From: Bromus sterilis
Taxonomy: Eukaryota > Streptophyta > Magnoliopsida > Poales > Poaceae
Length of the DNA: 64,000 nucleotides
Assembly: GCA_950022295.1 (NCBI GenBank)
Contig: OX465598.1
Location: 343,369,324-343,433,323, forward strand
Direction of reading: 5' to 3'
In this document: positions 54,534-63,751 of the stretch, in pieces
Position numbering within the stretch: the first letter of the stretch is position 1
How the letters are laid out: each line of letters opens with the position of its first letter
Notes under the pieces: generated by a model
Database searches by the model: none
Told to the model about the DNA's origin: nothing
What the model saw: the letters and a program-made list of their open reading frames with translations, nothing else
Made by a program: the position numbers and the translations under genes

Positions 54534-54722
54534 AATCCTAGCAATAATCCAAATCAACAACAATAATCCTAGCAATAATCAACAACAATAATCCTAGAAA
54601 TAATCACTTCAAAAAATCAACAGCAATAATCCTAGCAATAATCAAAAATCAACAACAATAATCCTAGCAATAATCCTAACAATAATCCTAGCAATAATCC
54701 TAGAAATAATCCTAACAATAAT
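54534..54722. repeat. 12-bp minisatellite
   Basis: Variants of aataatcctagc are repeated about a dozen times, interspersed with caacaacaataatc units. Confidence 0.85.
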
Positions 54723-54909
54723 CAGCAGCAGGAGGAGTGGGGGTTGGGGGCGGCGCCATGGCCACCACGACCGTCGTCGGAAGCCAGCAAGGGGAGGGAG
54801 GGGGGTAACGGCGGTGGAGGGGCGTCGCCTAGGTCGCCGTGGAGGGGTCGGGGCGGCTCCGGTGAACGGCGGGGGCGTCTGCGGTGGAGGCAGTCGGCGA
54901 GGAGGCTCC

Positions 54910-54995
54910 GTTGGCGGGAGGGGCTCCGGTGCGGGGAGGGGCTCCGGTGGCGCGAGGGGCTCCGGTGCGGGGAGGGGCTCCGGTGCGGCGGCGGC
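54910..54995. repeat. GC-rich 16-bp tandem repeat
   Basis: The unit ggaggggctccggtgc, or a close variant, occurs about five times. Proline-rich open frames on the other strand arise from this repeat and are not regarded as genes. Confidence 0.8.
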
Positions 54996-55065
54996 GCTAG
55001 GGGAATGGGACGAGCGAATGGGGAATGGGCACGGGAAAGGGGAAGGGCCCGATGGAGGTTAAGGC

Positions 55066-55230
55066 TTAGGGGTGGCGCATTTCGCCAGAATGTGCCACCA
55101 ACAGGTTTCTTATGCGTGGCGCATCTCGGCAAAATGCTCCACGCATAAGGAACCTGTTGGTGGCGCATTTTGGCAAAATGCGCCACCCCTAAGAAAACTT
55201 AGTGGCGCATTTCAGCAATATGCGCCACCC
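55066..55230. repeat. Internal cluster of subterminal-type repeats, copy 1
   Basis: It contains pairs of gtggcgca and tgcgccac identical in type to the element's ends but in the middle of the element. It is followed by an AT-rich stretch and a Stowaway-like end (actttgaccaaatcttatatgcgg). Confidence 0.75.
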
Positions 55231-55395
55231 CTAAGCCTTTTTTATTTTTTAATTAAAGTTTAAACAATTATTTATTTTTTAATTAAAGTGAAACCATTTA
55301 AAAATATTAATTATGGAGTACATTTTTTTGTAAAAGTGGTCAAACTTTATTAAGATTGACTTTGACCAAATCTTATATGCGGAGTAAAAAGAAAC

Positions 55396-55446
55396 GGAGG
55401 GGCGGGGGGGGGGGGGGGCTCCGGTGGCGCGGGGGGGGGGGGGGGG
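55396..55446. repeat. Two long poly-G runs
   Basis: Runs of about 15 and 16 G (55404-55418 and 55431-55446) are separated by ctccggtggcgc. Such runs can form G-quadruplexes and are also frequent places for sequencing error. Confidence 0.85.
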
Positions 55447-55544
55447 CTGCAGTGTGGCGGCGAGGGCTCCGGTGAGTCGACGGCTAGGTGGGGGGGAATG
55501 GTTGCTGTGTGAGCATGGGAGGGGGTAGGTGGTTAGGTTAAGTC

Positions 55545-55890
55545 TTAGGGGTGGCGCACTTTGTAGAACTACGCCACCAAGTGTATCCTTATGCGTGGCG
55601 CATTCTATAGAAATGCGCCACGCATAAGGATACACTTGGTGGCGTAGTTCTACAAAGTGCGCCACCCCTAAGAACACTTAGTGTCACATTTAGGCTAAAT
55701 GCGCCACCCCTAAGCACCATTTCATTTTTTTAAATAAAGTTTAACCATTTCATTATATTTGTTTGACCATTTCATTTTTTAAATTAAAGTTTCACCATTT
55801 AATTATATTTCTATAAAGTTGTCAAATTTTATTAAGATTGACTTTGACCAAATGTTATATGCGGAGTAAAAAGAAACGGAGGGAGTATAT
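55545..55890. repeat. Internal cluster of subterminal-type repeats, copy 2, with Stowaway-like fragment
   Basis: It repeats the organisation of 55066-55395: gtggcgca/tgcgccac pairs, an AT-rich stretch with taaagtttaaccattt, then gaccaaatgttatatgcggagtaa and agaaacggaggg. The offset between copies is about 485 bp, so the region is a diverged tandem duplication. The ending ggagggagtat resembles a Stowaway terminus. Confidence 0.7.
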
Positions 55891-56048
55891 GAGAAGCCGA
55901 ACCAAGATCCACAAACACAAGGTGTAGCGGCATTTGGAAACATAAGATTGTGATCATCAATTACAAAGTGCATATTAAATCCATGCATACACAAAGTGAT
56001 CATGAATTACAAAATATTCTTCTTAAATTTGGAGCTAGCTATATCTAG

Positions 56049-59000
56049 CTATCGTTTCCTCACGATCTTCTTCTTGCCCTTCTTTGTCGTGGTTGAATAA
56101 TTTAGGCCCGGGATGCCTTCACTTTTCCTCTTGAACGGGAGGAGACCTTTCTTCGGTAGGGTTGTGGTGTATGTATCCTGAGCGGCGTAGTCATCCTCCA
56201 TCTTCGGGTCGCCGTACTTGTCAAAGTCTTGCTCATTGGCGACTCCATCCATTCCGATGATGTTTCTTTTGCCTCTCCTCACTACAACGCGGCTCGGCTT
56301 TGATGGGTCGGTAATGAAGAAGCATTGGTCCACTTGGCTAGCCAGTACCCATGGCTCATTTTTCGCGGTGACGTTTGCGCCCGCAGACTTGGATTTGGCT
56401 TCGGGTATAACCATGGTGGTGAAGTACCGGTCTTCTTTTACGACGCTCTTGGCCCATCTCACACGGAACATCGACACCTTCTCTCCACAGTAGTCGAGCT
56501 CCCATATGTCCTCGATCCTTCCATAGAATCTTTCCTTGACGTCATTGGTGTAGAATATCCCCGTTACCCCTGAGTTCTGGTAATCGCAGTTATTGTCCTT
56601 TTCCTCCGTGTAAAATGTGTAGCCGTTGATATCATACGCTTGATAGGTCATCAGGTTGCGTGCGGCACCCTGTGACAAGGTGAATATCATATTTTCGCCC
56701 TTGGAAGCGTTCCTTCGCGGGGGATTAGCACGAAGCTCGTCCCTGAACCAAGTCATGAAACCGGAGTTGTGCTCTTTGATTAGCCGTGGATCTCGGTCCG
56801 TTATCTGCAGGCCCTGGTCACTGTACTTCTTCCTGATTAAATCCTTGTGCTTTACAGTCCAAGGATCGACCAGCTGGATGTGTTGTAGCGCAACTAGGCT
56901 TGCTCTTTCAAAGTCGATGTCTCGACCGTCAAAGTTGACATGCATTGCGCGGCTTCCCTCGTGGTGACCACACCCATCGGTCCTGCCAAAGTGCTTGTTG
57001 ACGGCCAGACCAACAGGGTTCTCGGTGTTGAGATAATTTGTGCAAAAAGAGATGCACTCTTCGGTTAGAAAGCCCTTCGCTATGCTTGCATCTGGACGGG
57101 ACCTGTTACGAACGTATTTTTTGATGTGCCCATTCATCCTTTCGAACGGCATCATGCTGCGCAGAAACGCAGGCCCGAGTTGGACGATATCCTCCACGAC
57201 GTGGATCAGCAGATGCACCATAATGTCGAAGAACGCGGGCGGGAAATAGATCTCAAGCTCGCATAGTATGAGCACGATCTCCTCCTGTAGCCTTTTGAGT
57301 TGCGTAGCACAAATCGACTTCCGGGAGATGACTTCAAAAAAGTTGCAAAGGCCAAACAACGTTTTACGGACGTGCTCGTCCATTATCCCTCGCATCGCAA
57401 CCGGGAGAATCTGCGTCATCAGCACGAAACAGTCGTGAGATTTCATCCCGCTGAAACGCTGCTTCGCCTCGTCTAGGTATCTGCTTATCTTCCCCGCGTA
57501 GCCGTTTGGAAATTTTACTCCTATGAGGCAGTCGATAAACCGCTTGATCTCCTCCTCGCACAGAGTGAAGCATGCCGGGGGCAGTGATCAATACCGGTCT
57601 TCTTCTTGGTCGTCCTTTTTCGTTTGCGAGAGTTTTCCGTTTCCGTATCCTCTTCCTCCTCCGGCTCATCATCGTCGTCACTAGGGGGGTGAAGTTCCCT
57701 CCTGATGCCCATAAATTTCAAGTCATTCCTTGCTTTTGGCCCGTCCTTGGTCTTCTCCGGCATGTTGAGCAGCGTGCCAAACAAGCTCTCGCATACGTTC
57801 TTTGTGATATGCATTAGATCAAGGCTATGAGGACTGCGGAGTAGACTCCAGTATTGCAAATCCCAGAAAACAGACCTCGCTTTCCATACCCTCATCAACG
57901 GCTGAGTCTTCTTTTTTTTTCTTTCCCGGCGCGGGGCACTCTTTCCAAGTTTTCAGCAAGTTGTCGATTTCTTTGCCGCTCCTTCGAGCTGGGGGTGCTC
58001 GGAGCTCCTCGCTTCCATCGAACAGATGTCCCTGTTTTCTCCACGCGTGTTTCTTGGGAAGCCACCTCCGAGACCCCTGGAACACGGTTTTTGAAGATCC
58101 GGGATCTTTTGGTAGTTGGCGGTACGTTGTATTATCCATGCACCTAACGCATGCACAGAATCCTTGGACCACCTGCCCTGAGAAATATCCGTATCCGAGA
58201 TAGTCGTGCACCGTCGTGATCACCGCGGCTTTCATTGGGAAATATTCTTTTGCCGCGGCGTCCCACGTATTGACTCCGTCTTTCCATAACGTTTCTAGCT
58301 CCTCTTTCAACAGCTGCAGATATAGATTGAGGTCCATACCTGGTTGTTTCGGCCCTTGAACTAGCATACACATTGTTATGTACTTTTTCTTCATGCACTT
58401 CCAAGGGGGAAGGTTGTATATGCATACAAACACGGGCCAGGTACTGTGTGTGCTGCTCTGGCCGCCAAACGGATTGACTCCATCGGCGCTCACACCAATC
58501 CTGAGGTTCCTTGGTTCTTTCCTAAAATCTGGGTATTCGAGGTCCAACGCAGTCCATTGGCTACCATCTGAAGGGTGCCTCGGCATGTCCTCCTTTTCCG
58601 GATCCGGATTCGGGTCATCCTCTTTTATCTTCTTTCTATCCGCGTGCCAGGTCATGAGCTTTGCTTCCTCGGGATCTACGAAATACCTCTGCAGACGAGG
58701 AGTGATCGGATAGTACCATACCACTTTTCTAGGAACTTTCTTCCCTCTCTTGTATCGACTAACACCGCACACCGAACATGGGGTTTTATCTTCGTCCTCA
58801 CCCCGATAGATCATGCAATCATTTATGCAGACGTGGTATTTAACGTGCGGAAGATCGAGAGGGCAAAGGACTTTCTTGGCCTCAGCGATACTAGTTGGGC
58901 ACGTGTTTCCCTTCGGAAGACGATCGTGCCAGAATGCCATGTTATCATCGAAGCTTTCGTCGGTCCATTTGTGTTTTGCCTTCATCTCCATAGCCCCAAG

Positions 59001-59551
59001 TGTTACATTCAAGCGGGTATCCCCGTCGTTGCATCCTTTGTAAAACTTCGTAATCGCGTCTTTCTCGAGTCGCGCCATCTTGGCTTTCTCTCTAGCTGCA
59101 CCTCTTGCGTTCAACGCCTCTTTGACAAGCAGCTCTTGAACATGAGGGTCCCGCACCCAGCTTGAATCATCATGTCCGACATCTTGATCTTCATGTCCGG
59201 CATCTTGATCTACATGATCCGCTTCGGCATCTTCTTCATGATCATGTACGGGATGCTCTTCGTCATCTCGCCCGCCGCTGTTTATGGTTGCCCTTCCTCA
59301 TTTACTGGCGCCCCACCATTGAGGTCCTCCTCCTCACCAGCTTCATCACTTATCCATCGTGTGTAGCCATCCATCAAACCATTATGCTTCAGGTGTCTTT
59401 GCAATATTCCGGAATCAGGCTCGATCATGCACTGCAGTTTGCATCTCCGACACGGACATCTTATATCCGACCTATTATTCCTTAGCATGTCGTTTGTCGC
59501 ACATTGCATCCACCTAGCCACGGTGATATCGCTCAGCATATCGCGGACCAT
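56049..59551 (-). pseudogene. TNP2-type CACTA transposase gene, three frame changes
   Basis: The start is ATG at 59551 (MVRDMLSDITVARW). The N-terminal ~90 codons form the transposase-associated zinc-binding domain (IRCPCRRCKLQC, then HLKHNGLMDGYTRW). The central part (59280-57825) is the Transposase_21 (TNP2) core: CPLDLPHVKYHVCINDCMIY, PCSVCGVSRYK, RIGVSADGVNPFGGQSSTHS, WDAAAKEYFPMKAAVITTVHD. The C-terminal part (57446-56049) has a DUF4218 block (PPAFFDIMVHLLIHVVEDI, SMMPFERMNGHIKKYVRN) and a DUF4216 block (YGRIEDIWELDY, FRVRWAK). Frame changes lie near 59270, 57880 and 57590. No intron is evident. TNP2 carries out CACTA excision and insertion in the nucleus; this copy cannot make a full protein as read. 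Confidence 0.9.
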
Positions 59552-59673
59552 GGTCGATCACCTGCGTGCACGGAGAGAGCAACACAATTATATATCACAG
59601 TCGTCGCCGGAAAAAATGGCATGACCTTCCCTAATAATGCATGGGAGCATGCGGAGAGTGCGCTAGAAATTTG

Positions 59674-59701
59674 CCGAAACGGAAATGAATCGACATTTCG
59701 G
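59674..59701. promoter_or_regulatory. 28-bp motif CCGAAA-N16-TTTCGG upstream of TNP2
   Basis: It is the counterpart of 53512-53539, located about 120-150 bp upstream of the TNP2 ATG. A second shared block, ggcatgacctt, lies at 59618-59628 and 53464-53474. Confidence 0.5.
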
Positions 59702-59731
59702 AAAAATATTTGCCACTCAAGATACACATAT

Positions 59732-59825
59732 ACATCAAACCACCATAAGCTTCACATCTACATCAAACCACCACAAGCTTCACATATACATCAAACCCAA
59801 GCTTCACATATACAACAAACCCCAA
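59732..59825. repeat. 27-bp tandem repeat
   Basis: Variants of the unit catcaaaccaccacaagcttcacatatac occur about three and a half times, upstream of the TNP2 gene. The repeats are contiguous, without unique spacers. Confidence 0.85.
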
Positions 59826-60065
59826 GCTAATAAAGGCAAGTATATGGGTCATAAATGGGAAAAAAGAGTTTGGGAGGAGGTCCACTTACTTCAATATGAA
59901 ACAAAATAGATGTAATGCCAAGTATCGATGGATAAATGGAAGAATGAGGTGTGGAGGAGGAAAAAACCGAATAGATCTAGGGTGAGAAGAGTGGATCTAG
60001 TTTGAGAATTGTGTGGAGTGAATGAGAGGTGGTAAGTGGGGTGGAGTAGATAAGGGCAGCTCTAG

Positions 60066-60412
60066 GCATTTAGTGGCGCATATAGGAAGTCAGTGGTGGC
60101 GCATCTGTGCAATGCGCCACCCCTAAGCTCTTATGGGTGGCGCATTACAACAATGCGCCACCCCTAATGACCTTATGGGTGGCGCATTCACTTAGGGGTG
60201 GCGCATTCTATAAATGCGTCACCTATAAGGTTCATAGGGGTGGCGCATATTGCTGGATGCGCCACGTATAAGATCCTCTAGGCTGGCCCACTCTTAGGGG
60301 TGGCGCACTGGAAAATAATGCGTCACCCATAAGGTCTTATGGGTGGCGCATTATTTTCCAGTGCGCCACCCCTAACAGATGGTGGCGCATGGCTTTCTAT
60401 ATGCGCCACTAA
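60066..60412. repeat. Right subterminal repeats of the second CACTA element
   Basis: More than a dozen tggcgca/tgcgcca motifs occur in both orientations, including an inverted pair ggggtggcgcactggaaaa...ttttccagtgcgccacccc at 60297-60375. Confidence 0.88.
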
Positions 60413-60447
60413 TAAGCTTTCCATGTATAGCTATTTCCCTAGTAGTG

Positions 60448-60450
60448 TTA
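60448..60450. repeat. Target-site duplication, right, of the second CACTA element
   Basis: tta, identical to 48820-48822. Confidence 0.85.
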
Positions 60451-61093
60451 ATCCATTGCATATTAAAGTCACAATATTTACAAAAAACAAGAAAATCCCA
60501 CAAAATTGAATCAAGACATATGTGTGCTAATCTGATGCCCCCTTTTTTTATAGCATACCCGTATCACAACTAACATTGTGAAAAATGTATATCATTTCTG
60601 AAATATATTTGTAATCTTATTTTGTAGAAGCATGCTAATGTAAAAAAGAATGGTCAAATTGTATCATAAAGCCTTTGTCCATCACGTCTAAAATCATGTA
60701 TTTCAAAATGTATATAAAGAGTTTGTAGCTTAGAATCTGACTTTACATACTAGTCCTGGAGACTTTAATTCATTTATAAATGTCTCTTTTAAAACCAGTA
60801 TATGGGATCAACCTTTAGCCAATCTGCTAGAGTTGTTCTTAAAAATTTCGTTGATTTTATTTAAATTTTGCCTCATAAAAATGAGAAAAAAAATTATGGT
60901 TACAAGTGCATTGAACGTTCAAGTTTACTACCTAGATATAAATCCTCATGGGCCCGTGTGTCTTGGACTCAATATATCTAAGCCATTTTGTCAATGTATA
61001 GTTCCATGCACATTAGCTAGCGGATCTATATTTTGTAGTATGAATTTTTCAGTAATAAGAATTCGCCAAACTGTTTGGGAAAAAGACTACGGG
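60451..61093. other. Interval upstream of the inhibitor gene
   Basis: AT-rich; no frame or element boundary recognised. Confidence 0.45.
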
Positions 61094-61511
61094 GTTATAA
61101 CACGGTGATGTTCGATATACTGAGCACAGTGACCGTGATGATGACACTGAAAATATATATGAGAAAGCATCATTTTTTTCTTCCAAATCAAACAAAATGG
61201 CATATACCATTGAAGTATTACTGGGCTGAGACCAAAAGGGATACTTGGAGCCTCTTGGTTTCACAAGCTGGGTTTTGAGTTGTAGCCTCGGAAATGGATG
61301 TTACAACACGGTGAGGTTCGATATAGTAAGCACAGTGACTGTGATGATGACACTCAAAAAATAGGAGAAAGCATCATTATTTTTTCAAATCTCCAAAATC
61401 AAAAAAATCAAAATGGTATAGGCCATTTTGTTTGGGCTGAGACCAAAAGGGATACTTGGAGCCTCTTGGTTTCACAAGCTGGGTTTTTAATTGTAGCCTC
61501 GGAAATGGATG
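61094..61511. repeat. Tandem duplication (206 and 212 bp) upstream of the inhibitor gene
   Basis: Unit 1 is 61094-61299 and unit 2 is 61300-61511. Both begin gtta(t/c)aacacggtga and contain gtgatgatgacact and the identical block tgggctgagaccaaaaggga. They differ by small indels. The pair lies about 480-900 bp upstream of the ATG at 61991, in the likely distal promoter. Confidence 0.88.
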
Positions 61512-61894
61512 TATGCAGCCGCTTTCCTTTGCAAAGTTACTCACACGCTGGCACGCATAGATGATTATCACATGACTGCTCACGCATGCAAAACAAAATC
61601 TGGTTTGGTTTAGCAACGCTGGCACGTATAAACTAGCTAAAAGTTCAACTTAAAGCACTAATGGTAACTTGATAAGAGAAGAAAAGGATGCCACATCAAC
61701 CGTGACTGAAAAAGCTAGGCTTTGTCAGCGACAAATATCTCAATGCTTCCACACAAAGCCAGGTTGCATATATTTCCCTCCAAATTCGGTTCTAACAAAT
61801 TCTAATTGAGTACACTCTAGCTCACCATAATCGTTATATAACGCAACAAATTCAGTTAATTGCTGCCACATCGACCTCTCTTACTTTCCACCGG

Positions 61895-61901
61895 TATATA
61901 T
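61895..61901 (+). promoter_or_regulatory. TATA box of the inhibitor gene
   Basis: tatatat in ccggtatatatgcaag lies 90 bp before the ATG, leaving a leader of about 60 nt. Another AT-rich candidate (ttatataa) is at 61834-61841. Further upstream are a prolamin-box-like tgcaaag (61530-61536) and an RY motif catgca (61585-61590), both usual in seed-expressed genes. Confidence 0.6.
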
Positions 61902-61990
61902 GCAAGCAAGGGAGGTCGGTATTGCTTACAAAACCACCATTGTAGTAGTGCACAACCTCAAGAAATTACACCGGACCTAGCAAGAACAGT

Positions 61991-62434
61991 ATGGCGTCCA
62001 AGTCCAACTTCAACCTCCTCCTCATGGCCGCCATCCTGGCGTCCATCTTTGCGGCCACCGCTGCCCTCTCTCCATTCCAATGCTACGCAGGGTTTGGCCT
62101 TCCGTTCAATCCGCTCGGAGGCTGCCGTGAGTACGTCGTGCAACAAGCCTGCGGCGTCGGCATCCCCGGGTCCCCGCCGCCGTCCACCCAGCCGGGGAAC
62201 ACCCCCATGGATCGGTGCTGCGAGGAGTATAGAAACATATCACAGTGGTGCTCGTGCGAGGCACTGCGCTACTTCATAGGGCGGAAGTCCAACCCTGATT
62301 CGAGCGTGCTCAAGGAGCTTCCCGGATGCCCCAAGGAGCCGCAAAGGGACTTCGCCAAGGTGCTCCCCATGCCGGGGCACTGCAACATAATGACCGTTCA
62401 CAACGCTAAATACTGCCTCGGTATGGACGTGTAA
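61991..62434 (+). CDS. Alpha-amylase/trypsin inhibitor, CM1/CM2-like subunit
   Basis: One uninterrupted 147-codon frame without introns, as is normal for this family. Residues 1 to about 25 (MASKSNFNLLLMAAILASIF...) are a signal peptide, so the product enters the secretory pathway, as with inhibitors stored in the cereal endosperm. The mature part has ten cysteines in the family pattern (C, C, C, CC, C-x-C, C, C, C), which form five disulfides in the four-helix inhibitor/lipid-transfer/2S-albumin fold. Blocks GLPFNPLGGCREYV, DRCCEEY, CEALRYFIGRKS, LPGCPKEPQRDFAKVL and MTVHNAKYCLGMDV match the wheat CM1/CM2 subunits, which join other CM chains in tetrameric inhibitors of insect alpha-amylases. 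Differences such as QWCSC and PMPGHCN suggest a diverged paralogue. Start chosen at the ATG that begins the signal peptide, 90 bp after a TATA box. It appears intact. Confidence 0.93.
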   Translation: MASKSNFNLLLMAAILASIFAATAALSPFQCYAGFGLPFNPLGGCREYVVQQACGVGIPGSPPPSTQPGNTPMDRCCEEYRNISQWCSCEALRYFIGRKSNPDSSVLKELPGCPKEPQRDFAKVLPMPGHCNIMTVHNAKYCLGMDV

Positions 62435-62547
62435 AGATAAATCCATTGCGCTCGTGAATAAGCATGTTCCATCCATGGATGTGTTTTACATGCATATATG
62501 TAGGTTTCGTGCGCTTAACATGTGCGGTACTATCTACTATGCACAAG

Positions 62548-62553
62548 AATAAA
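62548..62553 (+). promoter_or_regulatory. Polyadenylation signal of the inhibitor gene
   Basis: aataaa lies 114 bp after the stop codon. An earlier weaker variant, aataag, is at 62457-62462. Confidence 0.6.
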
Positions 62554-62628
62554 GAGAATCATTTTGTGGTTCTTCAATTTCAACTCAATATTTTGTTCAT
62601 ATGCGTGGTGGTGGTTTCATAGCCTTCA

Positions 62629-62847
62629 TTGAGATGTGTTTGCAAGGCAGTGCGCTACTTCATATGCCCAAGTGTTCAATATTCTGCTTCATCATCCGGT
62701 AGTAAGGGCAATATGGAATACGGTGAGCAGCTTACCCGTCTTTTGGCTTCAGCATATCGAGGGTGCACACCGATGTTTGATCGTATGATGGCCCTCCCCA
62801 TGGTGGTGAAAGGAACACCAAATATGTCTGGTATTTATAATTTATAA
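62629..62847 (+). pseudogene. Possible remnant of a second inhibitor gene
   Basis: tgcaaggcagtgcgctacttc near 62640-62665 matches the functional gene's tgcgaggcactgcgctacttc (62249-62275) at all but two positions, giving CKAVRYFI for CEALRYFI. The following codons do not align securely, and most of the gene is missing. It could be a small duplicated piece of the neighbouring gene or a decayed paralogue. Confidence 0.35.
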
Positions 62848-63435
62848 TACCTAAATAGTTTATTCTTACTATCTTATTTATCCTGACATACAAACATGTC
62901 ACATCCTGGCATAATCTATAATACCTAAATAGTTCATCTCCACTAACCTATTTATCTTGGCATGCAAGCTATTCACATCATCAAGTTGGTCCACTATGTA
63001 AAAATTCTTTTCCACTAACTATGCATGCACATGATCCCATTAATTGCATGCACATGGAAACTAAATAAATAATATTTTTTATGCACTTAGCCTCACAATT
63101 TATAAGAGACTTTTTAATAAAAACTCAAATTATGAGTTATCTCATAATTTCTTTTTATATGCACATCTATACTTGATATTATTGCTTTAGGCTTAGCCAA
63201 TGGTGGAGATATCTCCACTATCTCTATTCAATATCATTTTTGTCTCATATTGTTTCATCGACATATTATCAAGGTAATAAGTTAATAAAACAAAAACGAT
63301 ACTCATTTTTTGGTTTATTTTCTTAGATTTTTTATCTAAACAATATTGATTTCAAAGAAGAATTTATAATCAAATTATACTACACTTAATAATTTTTCTC
63401 ATGTTTCAAAAAACAAATCTTATATTTTTACTCTA
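62848..63435. other. AT-rich sequence, probably the body of a Helitron-like element
   Basis: A ~74-bp direct repeat begins ataatacctaaatagtt at about 62845 and 62919. The stretch ends at the Helitron-type terminus at 63472. The 5' end of that element was not found. No frame is supported. Confidence 0.4.
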
Positions 63436-63440
63436 AATAA

Positions 63441-63471
63441 TTCCTGCAGCAACGCGCGGGGTATCATCTAG
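63441..63471 (+). mobile_element. Helitron-type 3' terminus
   Basis: The sequence gcagcaacgcgcggggtatcatctag is a form of the common grass Helitron 3' end (a GC-rich hairpin around gcaacgc, then CTAG), followed by T at 63472, the usual A|T target. Only the 3' end can be placed. Confidence 0.6.
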
Positions 63472-63725
63472 TTATAAATAGCATAATGCCTACCGCAATA
63501 TACAAATATGCATGAGACAAGACCAAAACCACCACATGCAACCATGCATGAAAAAATAGTTTTCATTATATTACTATATTTATATTCAATAAATATTTTA
63601 TAACTATACATAATCAAATATAGTAAATTGTATGTATTTTAAAATTTTGGTTCATGTGTTATTAATCTAAATATTTAGAAGTCATATAATCAAATTTCAT
63701 TGAAATATACAATAACTCATTCACG

Positions 63726-63751
63726 TAGCAACGCATGAATGGGATATCATC
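63726..63751 (+). mobile_element. Degenerate second Helitron-like 3' terminus
   Basis: cgtagcaacgcatgaatgggatatcatct resembles the end at 63441-63471 but lacks CTAG, where a T-run begins. It may be a decayed Helitron end into which a LINE inserted. Confidence 0.4.

Larger units (their letters stand above)
48823..60447 (-). mobile_element. CACTA (En/Spm-like) element with degenerate TNP2 and second gene
   Basis: Ends CACTACTAGGGAATAGC (48823) and the complement of CACTACTAGGGAAATAGC (ending 60447) with a perfect tta duplication define an 11.6-kb element. Both subterminal regions are packed with gtggcgca/tgcgccac motifs. Both genes are on the minus strand: TNP2 transposase at 56.0-59.6 kb, then a multi-exon second gene at 49.8-53.3 kb. 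Both are interrupted, so the copy seems unable to move itself but could be mobilised if its ends are still recognised. Confidence 0.93.

Noticed and set aside
54722..55186. 154-codon Pro/Ser/His-rich frame on the minus strand
   Set aside because: It is a translation of the 16-bp GC-rich tandem repeat and subterminal repeats; no natural protein composition.
59732..59825. Regular ~27-bp repeats that might suggest a CRISPR-like array
   Set aside because: The repeats are contiguous with no unique spacers, the unit decays, and this is plant nuclear DNA inside a CACTA element.
48845..60412. Clusters of palindromic gtggcgca/tgcgccac motifs considered as replication origin or iterons
   Set aside because: They sit at both ends of a TSD-flanked CACTA element and fit the subterminal transposase-binding repeats of that class.
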